64,000 nt of DNA from NCBI GenBank assembly GCA_002633025.1, contig NMRB01001446.1:79663-143662 (forward strand). The letters run 5' to 3'. The notes beneath the pieces are model-generated. The model had not been told where the DNA came from. It saw only the letters and a list, made by a program, of their open reading frames with translations, and did not search any database. Shown here piece by piece: positions 9,370-19,608 of the stretch. The translations under genes and the position numbers were made by a program. Position 1 is the stretch's first letter, and every line of letters starts with the position of its first letter. The DNA comes from Notospermus geniculatus (Eukaryota; Nemertea; Pilidiophora; Heteronemertea; Lineidae).

Positions 9370-10119
9370 TAAGCCTGTTCATTGGGAAGTATTCGGCGAG
9401 AGATTTCCAATGGATCCCATTTGACAGGGTTGAGAGACTTTTCATTCTCTAATCTGTTTTCAATTTCCAAATAATGTATACCTTAGCGGTTAAAAGGGTT
9501 AAGATGAAGGCGAGTTTTTTTTATCACGAAAGTATATTTATATAGCAGTATGTTAATTCCATCAAATTCGTGATCGAAAAACGTTACTTTTTAGACTTCC
9601 TCCACGAAAAGAATAGCACACTTCAGGAGTAAGACTTCGAAATTTTCTACATTTTATCCAAAAAAACAAAGGTTAAGAAAATGTTCAAGGGTTTATAGAC
9701 ATCCGACATAAAGCACAAAAAAAACGACACACAAAAAATAGTAAAATTAAAGTCGTCTCCGAATTTCGTAAAGTCGTCTTGCGAAGTTCGGAGTCGATGT
9801 TTTAGATCGTTAATAAACCTTACACAGTGGGGTACGATAAATTTTACTGCCATTTTTTGAGACAACTCCTCAGAATACGAAAAGACGATTGGGCAAGCTG
9901 CACTCAACTTTACTAACAACTAGAGCACATCATTTTCAATTCACAGAATAGAGGCTCATTTGACCCAATATCTCTTATGACATAATTGCAAGCAGTAAAT
10001 CAACTGATATTGCAGCCTTTTTATTCATAGCACGTGTCATAATATTGCCGCACGAAAATGAAAAAAAAATCCTTCGGAACGACAGTACGGTTCGCGTGGC
10101 TGTAGGATGCGGCGATGTA
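9370..10119. other. no feature seen
   Basis: AT-rich sequence with poly-T and poly-A runs and no coding frame or repeat pair. The word GTCGTCTCCGAAT (about 9755) recurs at about 28519, with no wider match. Confidence 0.35.
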
Positions 10120-10122
10120 TTA

Positions 10123-10640
10123 GGCCGACTAAAAAAATGGTTTTCATCCTTTTTTTGTGAAAAGGTGGGGCGGGGAGGCATTTTTTTATTATTATTTTTC
10201 TAGTGGTTGAGAAAGTGGGCGATGAACGGAAGACTCGTAGCTTCAAAAAGCATACACATATTTGAGTGTGGGCCATATTTCTGCTTGCCTCTCTTCGTAA
10301 CTGCCCTAGTATGCCTATTTTGAAGAAATGAACAAATTCATGATACATGTACATCCAAACATTGATTTATTTTCCAATTGCTTCCTTTAGTTTACAATAA
10401 GACTAGAATAGACAATTTTAACTACATGTATATACCCCCACCACAGGCTTCGTTTGATGTATAGTGACGCTACTGACCGCCAGGTAGCGTACGCGCTAGA
10501 TCGACGATCGTTTGACGGTTGCTACTTGCATTTTTAAGACGTTTAACCGATAACAAAAAAAAATAATAATAATAAATCAGGGGCGGGAGCATTTTGACGG
10601 GCGGGCGGGGATGAAAACCAACAATTTTATTTAGTCGGCC
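10123..10640. mobile_element. PIF/Harbinger-like non-autonomous element, TTA duplication
   Basis: The ends GGCCGACTAAA and TTTAGTCGGCC are flanked by TTA (10120-10122 and 10641-10643). The 518-bp interior has inverted G-rich blocks (GGTGGGGCGGGGAGGC and GGGCGGGCGGGG) and the word GATCGACGATCGTTTGACGG. A second copy, inverted and incomplete, starts at 52673. The TWA duplication is the Harbinger signature; no transposase is encoded. Confidence 0.85.
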
Positions 10641-10976
10641 TTATGTCTACACAGACAATATCACGATATCAAACACTTGGTGCAACAGATTAGCTTATGG
10701 GTTTGTTTGCGTGGCAGAACGGATGATCGCAGCCCAAACACTGTCATTATTTGCAAAATTGCTGCGTATTCCACTGCAATTTCCTACCTGTCATTTCCGA
10801 CTGTCTGCTCTTTTTCCATTTTTTTACGTTCAGTAGTGTATAATGCGGAGGTATTTTCCGCGACAGATATCCAATTATAGACAATGATTCTTATCATCAA
10901 TGTGCAGACAGTGTTTTTCAGCATTGATTACCTTACTGTCGGGTTGAACAGGTACGAGCGTCAACTGGTAAGCCTA

Positions 10977-11539
10977 ATAAAAGTAATAATAAGAATTATA
11001 GCGCATTTCCAGTTGAACTGTTCAATGCGCTTTACATTATTACCAGTTGAACTGTTCAATGCGCTTTACATTATTACCCCAGCTATAGGTCTGTTCATTC
11101 CAATTTCCTTTTCTCCACTCCCTGGGGAGTATTACAGTCCCAGCCGATTTCAGCCCTCTTGGACTAAAGGCTCTGCTCCACTTGACAGTTTTGTCGCAGA
11201 AGTTGGCTCTCAATGGGCAACTCAACTGCGAGTTGAGCTCTCAATGGGCAACTTAACTGCGAGCAGTTGTTTGTGTCATTGATCCCAGCGTAAGCCGACG
11301 GGACACAAATGCAATAGTGAATTTCCCATTGTGAGCCAACTTCTGTGAGAAAACTGTCAAGTGGAGCCTTAACATTCACATATACCATCACTACCAGCCA
11401 GGTACCCCTTTTACACCTGGGTGTGGTGAAGTGAGGCAAAGTGACTTGCTCCAGGTCACAAGCTTGGTCAGGACTGGGAATCGACCCCGGGACCCTCTGA
11501 TCAGGAGTCCGCCTCGCTAACCACTAGACCACGCCGCTC
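10977..11539 (-). mobile_element. tRNA-derived SINE (family 1), copy 1, interrupted
   Basis: Read on the minus strand, the head starts GAGCGGCGTGGTCTAGTGG (A box) with a B box GGTCGATTCCC about 40 bases on. The body ends in an AGCGCATTG...GCGCTATAA-type tail followed by an AT-rich repeat. It matches the complete copy at 36738-37116. A Harbinger-like MITE (11168-11369) interrupts it, and a 44-bp stretch (CCAGTTGAACTGTTCAATGC...) is tandemly duplicated near 11010-11080. Confidence 0.85.
11168..11369. mobile_element. 202-bp Harbinger-like MITE inside the SINE
   Basis: Terminal repeats of about 35 bp (AGGCTCTGCTCCACTTGACA... and ...CTGTCAAGTGGAGCCT) are flanked by TAA (11165-11167 and 11370-11372). 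The uninterrupted SINE at 36.9 kb reads GGACTAACATTC at this point, so the empty site is visible in the same window. That confirms a 3-bp TAA duplication and the exact limits. The interior has a smaller inverted pair (AACTGCGAGTTGAGCTC...). Confidence 0.95.
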
Positions 11540-12290
11540 ATGAGCTCCTTTTACACTGTAATATTTGTACCTTGCTCTATCCGGACCGAGCACGGTTCGG
11601 TTCAATTTTGTCTAGTAAACGGGTCGCGCCATCTTTTCCCGGTACCGTACCAAATTAGCCCTGCAATCCGAGGTGTAGGCTCGGTCCGGTTCGAGCACGG
11701 TTCGGTTGAAATTAAGCCACCTCCTCCTGTGTCACAGTATTTTTGCGCATCGTTTCTGAAATGACTTGTCAAAAATAATTGCTGTGGCGAAACAGGCTAT
11801 CAATAACTCTCCGGCCGGCATTGCATTTTTCGACAACGTTTCTTTATTTTGTTGCCAGTGAAAGAGGGTTGATTTACGAGATTGAAAAGTTCACCATAAA
11901 TCACATTTACTCATTTATTGATAAGGATTAAATCATTGGTCCACTGTGGAAATTGTTAGGTAAAAGTTATGATTCAATCGGCAAAAAAGTGTACTTGTTT
12001 CTTTGGCCCATCTGATGAGTAAAATACAGTATTCGCTTTGCCATCCAAGTTTTTGACAGACCTATGACTGTGAAATCCGTAGAGGCACACTATCTATATT
12101 ATAATTGACGGTGGCGCTTTAACTTCGAACACGAACTCCTCCGTGGTTTCTGATCGAAATGGCACCATTTTCACAGGAAGTGTTGAAAATGACATGGGGG
12201 TGGCCCTTAAAGTGGGTGGCATTACATTTTTTTACCCTTAAACGAATAAAATGCAGGAAGAAACTTCCAATGATTTGCAATGCCCACTAG
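11540..12290. other. no feature seen
   Basis: The word CGAGCACGGTTCGGTT occurs twice (about 11588 and 11693) in direct orientation. Otherwise there is no repeat boundary, exon or RNA gene. Confidence 0.35.
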
Positions 12291-12363
12291 CCTGGTTTCG
12301 CTGGCCACCGTGTAGATGGCGCTGCGTACGCAACACCATCTACACGGTGGCCGACGAAACCAG
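12291..12363. mobile_element. 73-bp hairpin MITE
   Basis: CCTGGTTTCGCTGGCCACCG (12291) pairs with CGGTGGCCGACGAAACCAGG (ending 12363). The stem continues through TGTAGATGG/CCATCTACA to give about 29 bp with two mismatches and a loop of about 16 bases. TA follows the right end and a TAG precedes the left end. Confidence 0.85.
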
Positions 12364-12597
12364 GTATAATGCATTATCTTCAACGGTTTGTAGTTTTTAA
12401 CACAGGCCATCGCCAGGTAACCAAGCAGGGTGATCAGAAAATAGGAACTTCAACACATAAAACTGCTGCCATCTGCTTTCCATAGGCCTAGATTATTGTC
12501 CGAGGAGTTGGCCCCCACTAAACATTTTCCTCCCACACAGAGACGTCCAGCAATGCCATCCTCTGGCCACATGCATCCTGCGAATGTGCTCGCCATG

Positions 12598-12876
12598 GGT
12601 ACCATGCTAGTTAAAGATAATGTATCACGACTTCATTGTTTACATTCAATGTTTGTAAACATTGATGTTTACATTATGTTATTTTGGACTTTTGGGACAT
12701 GCCAACCCATCAGATTGAATACTTACGGCATCAAAAGAATTTCTAGAGGGCATGCCACCAACATATTACTCACAAGACAAAGAAAGACAAACAAACAAAC
12801 AAACAAAATGTAAATAAACAATGATTTTCGTGGCCCGCGAAAATACCCGTGATACATTATCTTTAACATTACCAAA
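12598..12876. repeat. inverted repeat element of about 280 bp
   Basis: GTTAAAGATAATGTATCACG (12611) is complementary to CGTGATACATTATCTTTAAC (ending near 12869), and the arms continue inward through ATTGTTTACATT/AATGTAAATAAACAAT. A TTTGTTTG-type simple repeat (CAAA)n lies inside the right part at 12788-12808. It is a degenerate foldback element. Confidence 0.7.
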
Positions 12877-12894
12877 AGCAGGGCCGTAGTTTGC

Positions 12895-13230
12895 TTTTTT
12901 CGCTGGGGGGAGGGGGGGGGGGTATTTTAAACAGTTGAGCTGAACGGACATGGCTTGGCCTTCGCCGCCGAGGGGGCGAGTTTGGGAGGGTCTGGGGGGA
13001 CCTCCCCCAGAAACATTTTGAAAATTCGAAGCTCTGAGATGCGATTTTAGGTCAGGTTCCTGCGCTCTGAGAACAATAATGATCTTTTATGCCATCTTTT
13101 TTGCTGAATTTTTTTTTTACACACTTTGCCTGGGGGTCCGTGGGTTCGAATCTGGTAGGAAGCAATGTCTTTCACCTTTGAATCCCGATTTCTATTTCAT
13201 ATACTTTGCCTGGGGGGGGGGGGGCATTTG
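12895..13230. repeat. G-rich low-complexity region
   Basis: Runs of about 12 and 15 G (12904-12921 and 13203-13223) flank GCCTGGGGGTCCGTGGG. Similar poly-G next to a TIR is seen in the hAT-like MITE at 50548, so this may be the remains of a related element; the ends are not found. The runs could form G-quadruplexes. Confidence 0.4.
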
Positions 13231-14116
13231 CCCTACTTTGTCCCTATGCTAGCTGCGGGCCTGGATAGAGACAATTACATTATCGATAGACTTACACGCA
13301 TTACATTTTCCATTACCGATCATCGTTCAGCATTTTCTGGAAATCTGGTGTTCCTTTCCAAATGAAATGTTCACTTCCAGTACCCCTGCAGATCGGGAGA
13401 AAAAAAGCGCACATATTCTGTTGTGCTTACCGAGCAGATGACACATTGCCGCGTGTGGTTGATGTATACTTTTTCACCCTCTGAAATTTTACAACAAACA
13501 ATTATCGATTCCTAATGAATATTTCCATTTTCTCGATTCAACATTTTTGCCCTTTAATGCACATCATGTATTTCTTCAACGCTAAAGAAACTATTTCTAT
13601 TGTCAGCTGCACTGATTTCAGTCTACACTTACGTGTCAGAATCCATATTACCTTCGCATGCTACGAACCATTAGCGCAAATGACTTTCTATTGCAATTGC
13701 GCAAATTAAGATACCACCTCTGCAAATTTCTCATCCTCTCGGTCTATTCTGTCGGTCCCATTTAAAAGTAGAATGACTCGCTAATGGAGTTGAAGCCAGA
13801 TTGCATGTATAGACCGAACGTCTTAGAAATGATTGGGATTATAAGGGAAGCAGCGTGACTTGCCGCATTTTGCCGTCACTGGTGTCATGGGAGAGTATAT
13901 ATCAAAACGGTAAAGTACAATACCAGGCATTCCGATAAGTTACGAATTCAACTGACTAAAAATGGAATAATTTGCACTAATACATGGAGTGATTTTTTCA
14001 TTTTCGAAATTCTTTCTGCAGAATTGCCAGTTAACACCACGTTCACTCTAAGAAATACTATCTACTAAGTACATACTATCTATATCTGCCAGCAACACAC
14101 GGACGCATGCTCATAA
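13231..14116. other. no feature seen
   Basis: Unremarkable AT-rich DNA. All six frames are broken and no repeat pair is recognised. Confidence 0.35.
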
Positions 14117-14118
14117 TA

Positions 14119-14245
14119 GCGAGTTTTCGCAAAGCCCCCGAAACGCCAACGCGAACGTCTATCCTTTTGTTCGGTGCTCTCGTCGTGCCATCAAACAGTG
14201 GGTTGGGCGTTCGCGTTGGCGTTTCGGGGGCTTCGCGAAAACCCC
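14119..14245. mobile_element. TA-type hairpin MITE (GAGTTTTCGCAAAG family), copy 1
   Basis: GCGAGTTTTCGCAAAGCCCC (14119) pairs with GGGGGCTTCGCGAAAACCCC. The arms extend through CGAAACGCCAACGCGAACG and its complement. TA precedes the left end (14117-14118); the right flank is altered. The same element, with intact TA flanks, is at 40255-40383. Several overlapping frames cross it in both directions; they are by-products of its GC-rich palindrome. Confidence 0.9.
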
Positions 14246-14258
14246 CTTTTGATGTTGG

Positions 14259-15062
14259 GTCGACCTTGCGACGGCAAACAGGGATCACGAATCGCAAGAG
14301 TCGAACCTGTTATGCTGATGTCAGGGCGCACTGCGATTGCCTGTGCGCCGCGACGGGAACAGTCGGCATCAAGTGAAGAAATTGCGGTCACGTCGCTAAA
14401 GTGAAATTGTGTGCGCTCATCCTGCAACAGGCGGTATCTACGCGCAGGGAATCGTAAACTCGAGTCAGATCGACTGCGAATGGATTACGGCCGTTGGGTG
14501 GTTGGGATGACACAGAAGTTGACTAGGTTCAACTCTTGCGATTCGTGATCTTTTTGGTCGGCGACTGATCCAGATCGTCGTAATGAGGAACCCGCAGAAT
14601 TACGCCACGACGTGGCGCTGTCAGTGTAAGACCCGGAAGTCCTATTTTCTAACAGTATTTCCATTTACTTCCTGCCCCAAAATAAACCACTCTCTTTGGT
14701 TCAATTTCGATTAAATTACACTGTCCTGTTTCATGTTCAAAGTTCTCCATATATCACTGCTTTGTTTCGTCAGGAATGCCACAGGATGCCAATATTGACA
14801 ACGTCTTTTGGGGAAATTTCCACGGAAAATTGTGTAGAAAAATGTACACATGCTTTGACGACGTGACGTCAACAGCGAAACAAGTGACGTCAGTACGTCA
14901 TTCGGGTCTTATACTGACTGCGCCATCTGCAGTCATGCGGGTTCCCCATTGAGACGCAACTGCAGTCATGTCGACTGATTTTTTCCACGCTGTCGTGCCT
15001 CAGACGCGAAGTGACCGGGAAAAGACAGTCGGCGCCTGTTCAGTGCCGTTGCAAGGTCGACC
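14259..15062. mobile_element. about 800-bp foldback element
   Basis: The outer ends GTCGACCTTGCGACGGCA (14259) and TGCCGTTGCAAGGTCGAC (ending about 15061) are complementary. Inner pairs include GAGGAACCCGC/GCGGGTTCCCC and GTGTAAGACCCG/CGGGTCTTATAC. A second nested pair (CGAATCGCAAGAGTCGAACC near 14290 and AACTCTTGCGATTCGTGATC near 14531) shows more than one layer. It is non-coding. Confidence 0.7.
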
Positions 15063-15250
15063 TGACATCAGCAGTCGACCTGACTCGAGGTGAAACGGAT
15101 ACTTCATAAAATTCATCAAGCAATTAAGTGCAAAACAAAGCCGAAAATCGCCGGAAAAGCGGGGAATTCTACCTGAGTCGATCAATAAACTATTGTTATG
15201 GGCTGCCGTACAACAGACTTAATTTTGAGACCGCCGCTACTCCTGTACAT

Positions 15251-15355
15251 GACCCATGTTCCCGAAGCTGTCATAAGGTTAACGATGTCTTTACGCTATG
15301 CATTTTTCCAGTTTTAACGACATCGTTAACCTAACGACGGCTTCGGGAACATGGG
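15251..15355. mobile_element. 105-bp hairpin element
   Basis: CCCATGTTCCCGAAGCTGTC and GACGGCTTCGGGAACATGGG are complementary. The inner stem is GGTTAACGATGTC/GACATCGTTAACC around a loop of about 26 bases. The terminal word resembles the ends of the foldback at 19609-21660 (GGCTTCGGGAACC), so the two may share a mobilising enzyme. Confidence 0.8.
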
Positions 15356-15510
15356 CCCTGTTAGGTATCCCTTCACCTTAAACCTAGCAGTGGCTCACCT
15401 GGGCTGACCTCTTGATGTTGTACTTTTAGAGTATGCGTGAATACGAACAGGAAAAAGCTTTATTCTTATTTCGCCATGCGGCTTCTGAAGAAAGCTTTTC
15501 CGCGGTCGTT

Positions 15511-16394
15511 TATCTCCACCTGACATCTTGAATATTTCAAATACTACTGGGCCAATTTTAACACGGTTTGTTGCACATGAAAGTATATCTTGTTGGTCAT
15601 ATTTCTGCATCAAAATTTTGGATATTCCGAAATATCGTTATTATGTAAATTGCTCATCAAAAAAAACACTAAAAATCAAATGTTTTATTAACTAATTTTT
15701 TGGTGATTTTTTGTTGCAGTTCTGATAGAGTGGAACTTTCTAAGGATTTTGGGCTTTGTTTCATCAAAATATGTTGAGTGGTTGCTGGGATCTTTGAGAT
15801 TATCAAAATTTTGATAATTTGGGATTTTCGTGTTTTTTTAAGGAAATTTTGATGGCATTAGGTAAAGGTAACCTCAGAATGTGGATTTACAAAATTTTGG
15901 AACTTTTTGCATTAACTGGGCAAAAGTATTGCATATTTTTCAAAGTATCAAAATGTTGATATTTTGAAAAACATACTTCTAACCAGTTTACGGTAAAAGT
16001 TCCAAAACTTCATACTTCTATTTCTAGATGAGCTCTGATTACTGATATCAAAATTTTGTGAAAAATTGGAAAATCTCAAATTATCGGAATTTTGATAATC
16101 TCAAATATCTCAGCAACCACTCATCATATTTTGATGAAACAAAGTCCATAATCCTTAGAAGGTTCCACTCTATCAAAACTGCAGCCAAAGTAGCAAAAAA
16201 ATTACATACATGTACATGTAATAAAAATGTTGATTTTTTTTGATGAGCTATTACATAATTACGATATTTCCAAATATCGAATATGACCAATAAGATGACA
16301 CTTTCATATGGAACAAACCGTGTTAAAATCGGCCCAGTAGTTTCTGAAATATTCAAGATGTCATGTGGAGATAAACTTATGTCAATGACTGTAC
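15511..16394. mobile_element. large foldback element, copy B
   Basis: This is homologous to 5094-5950. Both carry TCTCCACCTGACATCTTGAA, AATATTTCAAATACTACTGG and the reverse-complement right arm ending GTCAATGACTGTAC (16394). The left terminus lacks the first roughly 20 bp (GTACAGTCATTGACAAAGG). The arms again are nearly the entire element. Confidence 0.9.
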
Positions 16395-16399
16395 ATGCT

Positions 16400-17438
16400 T
16401 GACAAAAAAACATCCTTGAGAAAGGAAGCCATCACGGCAGACTTCTACTCGGCACCATAATTGACGTTTCCTGCGGTTTGCTGATTGCACGGCTCATTTG
16501 GTAACATGCAAAAAATCTAAAATGACTGAAACTGTGCTACGTTTACCGTAAGCCACTCAATGTTTCTCACACTGGAAGTTTCTTCGAAGTTCCCTAGTTG
16601 AGTTATTGAGCTCAGATAAAAACCACATTTGAAATGTTTTCGTGCCAAAGATAAAAGTCGATGGGTAATGTCGGAATGACCCTAAAACTGGAACGAAACC
16701 ATAGAATGAAGTATAAATTATCGGCCATGAAGCTTTCAGCTTTTTGAAAATGTATTCGAGAATTATTAAATAAAATATTTAATTTACAGATTTGACGAAT
16801 AACGGCATAATTACATCCTCCCCTTTCTAAAATGACCGCTGCGGCTCAAGTGGTCAACGACGACCACCCTTTCCGTTCTCCACCACACTTGTGAAACCTG
16901 TAGTCGCGTTGAAAACGTTGACTATAGACGTGCGTAGTGGCAGAGGAGATGGATAACCGAAAGGGAAATCGTCATTGACGAAACTCGTTCGATCACGTGT
17001 TCTGTTGCTATTTAAAATATGGTGGGATATTAAATTGGCTCCGCCATTCCGGTTTTAGGGACATTCCGCATTTTCATTTCTGTTCCGTTCCGGCAAAAAT
17101 AACTATTCTGTTCCGCGGATAATAACTACCCATTAGAAACAATGATCAATTTTTCCACTGTCATATGGGCTTCCGAAACTGATTCAGTCCGAGGATTACA
17201 AAATTGCAGTGTCCTTGAATACATCTTGCCATGGATTAAAAAAAATATCCCATAACACAGCCTCGCCTTGCTGTCTGGGAATCACATTGTGAGTGGTGCC
17301 GACCGTTTGGCATCGGATGGTGCCACTGAATCTGCATCTCCGATACTGCACTTTTAGACTTGCATCTTTGTACCGGACGTTATTCCATACTCACAAGAGG
17401 TATTGATATGAAATTCACATAATCTCTGTATCTTATCA
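16400..17438. other. no feature seen
   Basis: AT-rich; no exon or repeat boundary. TATTTAATTTACAG near 16790 resembles a splice acceptor, but what follows is closed in all frames within about 10 codons. Confidence 0.35.
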
Positions 17439-17440
17439 TA

Positions 17441-17686
17441 CAGTACAGGTCACAATTGACATCCCTATGGCTTCGCGTAAGTTACTCGTAAGTTACGCGT
17501 AACTTGCGCGTAACTCACGGCTTTGGTTTCGCGTAACTCGCCTCGTAAATCACTGTGTAGCTAGCGAAATTCACGTAACTCACCTCGGAAGTTACGCGTA
17601 ACATAGCTCATGAGTTGTTGCGTAAGTTACGAGTGACTTACGCGTAACTTACGCGAATTTCGGGATGTCAATTGTGACCTGTACTG
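17441..17686. mobile_element. 246-bp TA-flanked foldback with internal CGTAACTTACGCG reiteration
   Basis: Perfect 25-bp ends (CAGTACAGGTCACAATTGAC... and its complement) are flanked by TA (17439-17440 and 17687-17688). The interior is built almost wholly of variants of CGCGTAAGTTACGAGT and CGTAACTTACGCG in both orientations, so many alternative hairpins are possible. It is non-coding. Confidence 0.95.
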
Positions 17687-17853
17687 TACCTTTACTTTTA
17701 GTGCAGTTTCATCATATTTAGTTTGATACTTCAGGAGATATTCAAAATTGAACTTTGAAAAGTGGGACGTTTTGTTTTTGAATAACCCGCTATGTACGTA
17801 GATACATGTATAGTCCTATGACAATTTTTAAAAGCTTTCAACTCAGTTCTTCA

Positions 17854-18087
17854 TCATTTCTGCCGTTGGTAGCGCTCAAACGAACCTGACCGGAAATACA
17901 TGTGCGAATAATGTTGGAAAACGGATCGAGGTCCCTTTTGCGGTGGAGTCGGTTCCATATCGTGTGAGTAGGTTGTGTCTGCCCCATCTTTGTTTGGCGT
18001 TGGCTGATCCGTCCAGTTCCCCTCAGCGCCACCAGGGCAGAACTGCTCATACAAAAACCGAATTTCGGAACTAGTTCATGTACTCCG
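17854..18087 (-). CDS. candidate 3'-terminal coding exon, protein unknown
   Basis: On the minus strand a frame opens after an in-frame TGA near 18088 and runs to a TGA at 17854-17856. It reads through LYEQFCPGGAEGNWTDQP, TPNKDGADTTYSHDMEPTPP and SVFQHYSHMYFRSGSFERYQ to RQK-stop. The composition is protein-like (balanced charge, few Leu runs), unlike the overlapping second frame, which starts at 18152. A weak acceptor (CATGAACTAG) sits near 18079. There is no AATAAA close by. I do not recognise the protein; it could be chance. Confidence 0.25.
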
Positions 18088-18315
18088 AAATACAATTCAG
18101 ATAACACGCATTCAGGATGATGCGACTCCATAGTCAAAAATCCGACTTTCAAAGCTACTGGAATGGCCTAACAATAAAAACCGCATTTCTTGTTAAAGCT
18201 GACCTATTTCCATTACCCCACCGCATAGAGTGACAAAAAAATACATGCCGCGCCTTAGCGCGGCAGGTAGATTAAGTACAAACGTCTGCTCATTCTTCAA
18301 ACATTCCCAGACACC

Positions 18316-18438
18316 ATGGGTCATATAAATAAAGACTAGTAAATGCTTTTACTTGAATTTTGCAATACAAATGCACTAGGCAATGCTGTACAAATCTGAA
18401 GTAAAAGCATTTGCTAGTCTTTATTCATTTGACCCTAT
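18316..18438. mobile_element. 123-bp inverted-repeat MITE (GGGTSATATRAATAAA family)
   Basis: TGGGTCATATAAATAAAGAC pairs with GTCTTTATTCATTTGACCC, and the arms continue through TAGTAAATGCTTTTACTT. The larger element at 23221-23591 has the same terminal text (GGTGATATGAATAAAAATAA), so the two are related. Confidence 0.8.
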
Positions 18439-18452
18439 ATATACCGAAAGTA

Positions 18453-19241
18453 CAGTGGGTTGCAAAAGTATTCATACAGATGTTTTTTTCACCTCATTCG
18501 CAAATTATGCTGAGATTTGAAGTAACATTCATACATATTAGTTATCACATAAGAACTCAACTCTCAAAACAAAAATCTTTAATTTTCTTTAACTGATCAC
18601 AAAAATATCGAAATATCAAAATATCATGAAAATCCTACTTTCTTCTCATTGCAATAAATCTGAAAAATCCCTTAAATATGAATCTATAACTAATTGCAAG
18701 ATCTGTTGATTAAAACGGTTAAAAAATCTCATCTCACTTTCGTGGTATTTGATAATCTCAAAATGGTATCGAAAATGAAAAAGTGAGATTTCCCATGACA
18801 TTTTGCGTTCTTATTGTAGTCCAATGTCAATAATCCAAGCTTGTGAAGTTTCAAATCTGGACCACTGACATTGACAGAGAAATTTCATAAAAACTCCGTT
18901 CCCATGCTAAATTTAGTCATTTTTGGCGTTTTTCAAATATCAATAACATTAAAACGAGAAAAGATTTTATGACAGCTTTTTCACCATGCACCTCAGAAAT
19001 CATTGTAGAATCATTTTCCAGTCCCTTTTTTTGGATATTCTTAAAAGGAAAAAAAAGAATTCCATGATATTTGAGATCGTGATATTTTCGTGATATTTTG
19101 AGAGAAATTCGTTTTTTTTGTTCTGGAATTTGAGTTCCGACGTGATAATTATTAATATATATGAAGATAGAGTTCAAATGTCCACATAATTTGCGAATAA
19201 GATGAAAAAGTCATTGGTGTGAATACTTCTGCAACCCACTG
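18453..19241. mobile_element. Tc1/mariner-type non-autonomous element, 789 bp
   Basis: The ends CAGTGGGTTGCAAAAGTATT and (complement) CAGTGGGTTGCAGAAGTATT are flanked by TA (18451-18452 and 19242-19243). This terminal motif is typical of Tc1-like elements. The arms are imperfectly complementary for about 150 bp. The interior is AT-rich with repeated ATATCAAAATATC-like words and no transposase motif, so it depends on a partner for movement. Confidence 0.85.
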
Positions 19242-19244
19242 TAC

Positions 19245-19608
19245 ATCCTAGGTGTCGCTGTCATTCAACCGTGAGGAGACGAGGACGACGGATATCCGAT
19301 AGGAGCTGTCAGTGAGTTGACCAAGATTTTCCTGTACATTGGTCCGCTAGAACTTTGCTGCCATCTTTTGGTAATACGCGCGCGGCTGACTGCTCCTATT
19401 GTTCCAGTATGGCGAGCAGTACTCGGGTCGTTTAAAATGTCAATCAATATGAACGAGGGAAAAACATCGCTTGCGTAAATTTTGTACTACTAGGCAATAC
19501 CCGTTCAGTGTGTGTGCGTAGCCGATACGCACGGCCCTCATTAACATTAATTTGCATACGATCTCATGACGATGTGGGGGGGGGGCATGGGGGAACTGCT
19601 AAATTCAT
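19245..19608. other. no feature seen
   Basis: Unique-looking sequence. ATTGGTCCG near 19340 and raised CpG are noted, with no exon attached. Confidence 0.3.

Noticed and set aside
10884-11282. The longest reading frame (132 codons) and about a dozen others over 100 codons
   Set aside because: In 128 kb of double-stranded AT-rich DNA this number and length are expected by chance, and most run through MITEs or SINEs (here a SINE plus a Harbinger-like MITE).
17460-17660. CRISPR-like array of short repeats
   Set aside because: The repeats are variable, in both orientations, without regular spacers, and lie inside a TA-flanked foldback in animal DNA.
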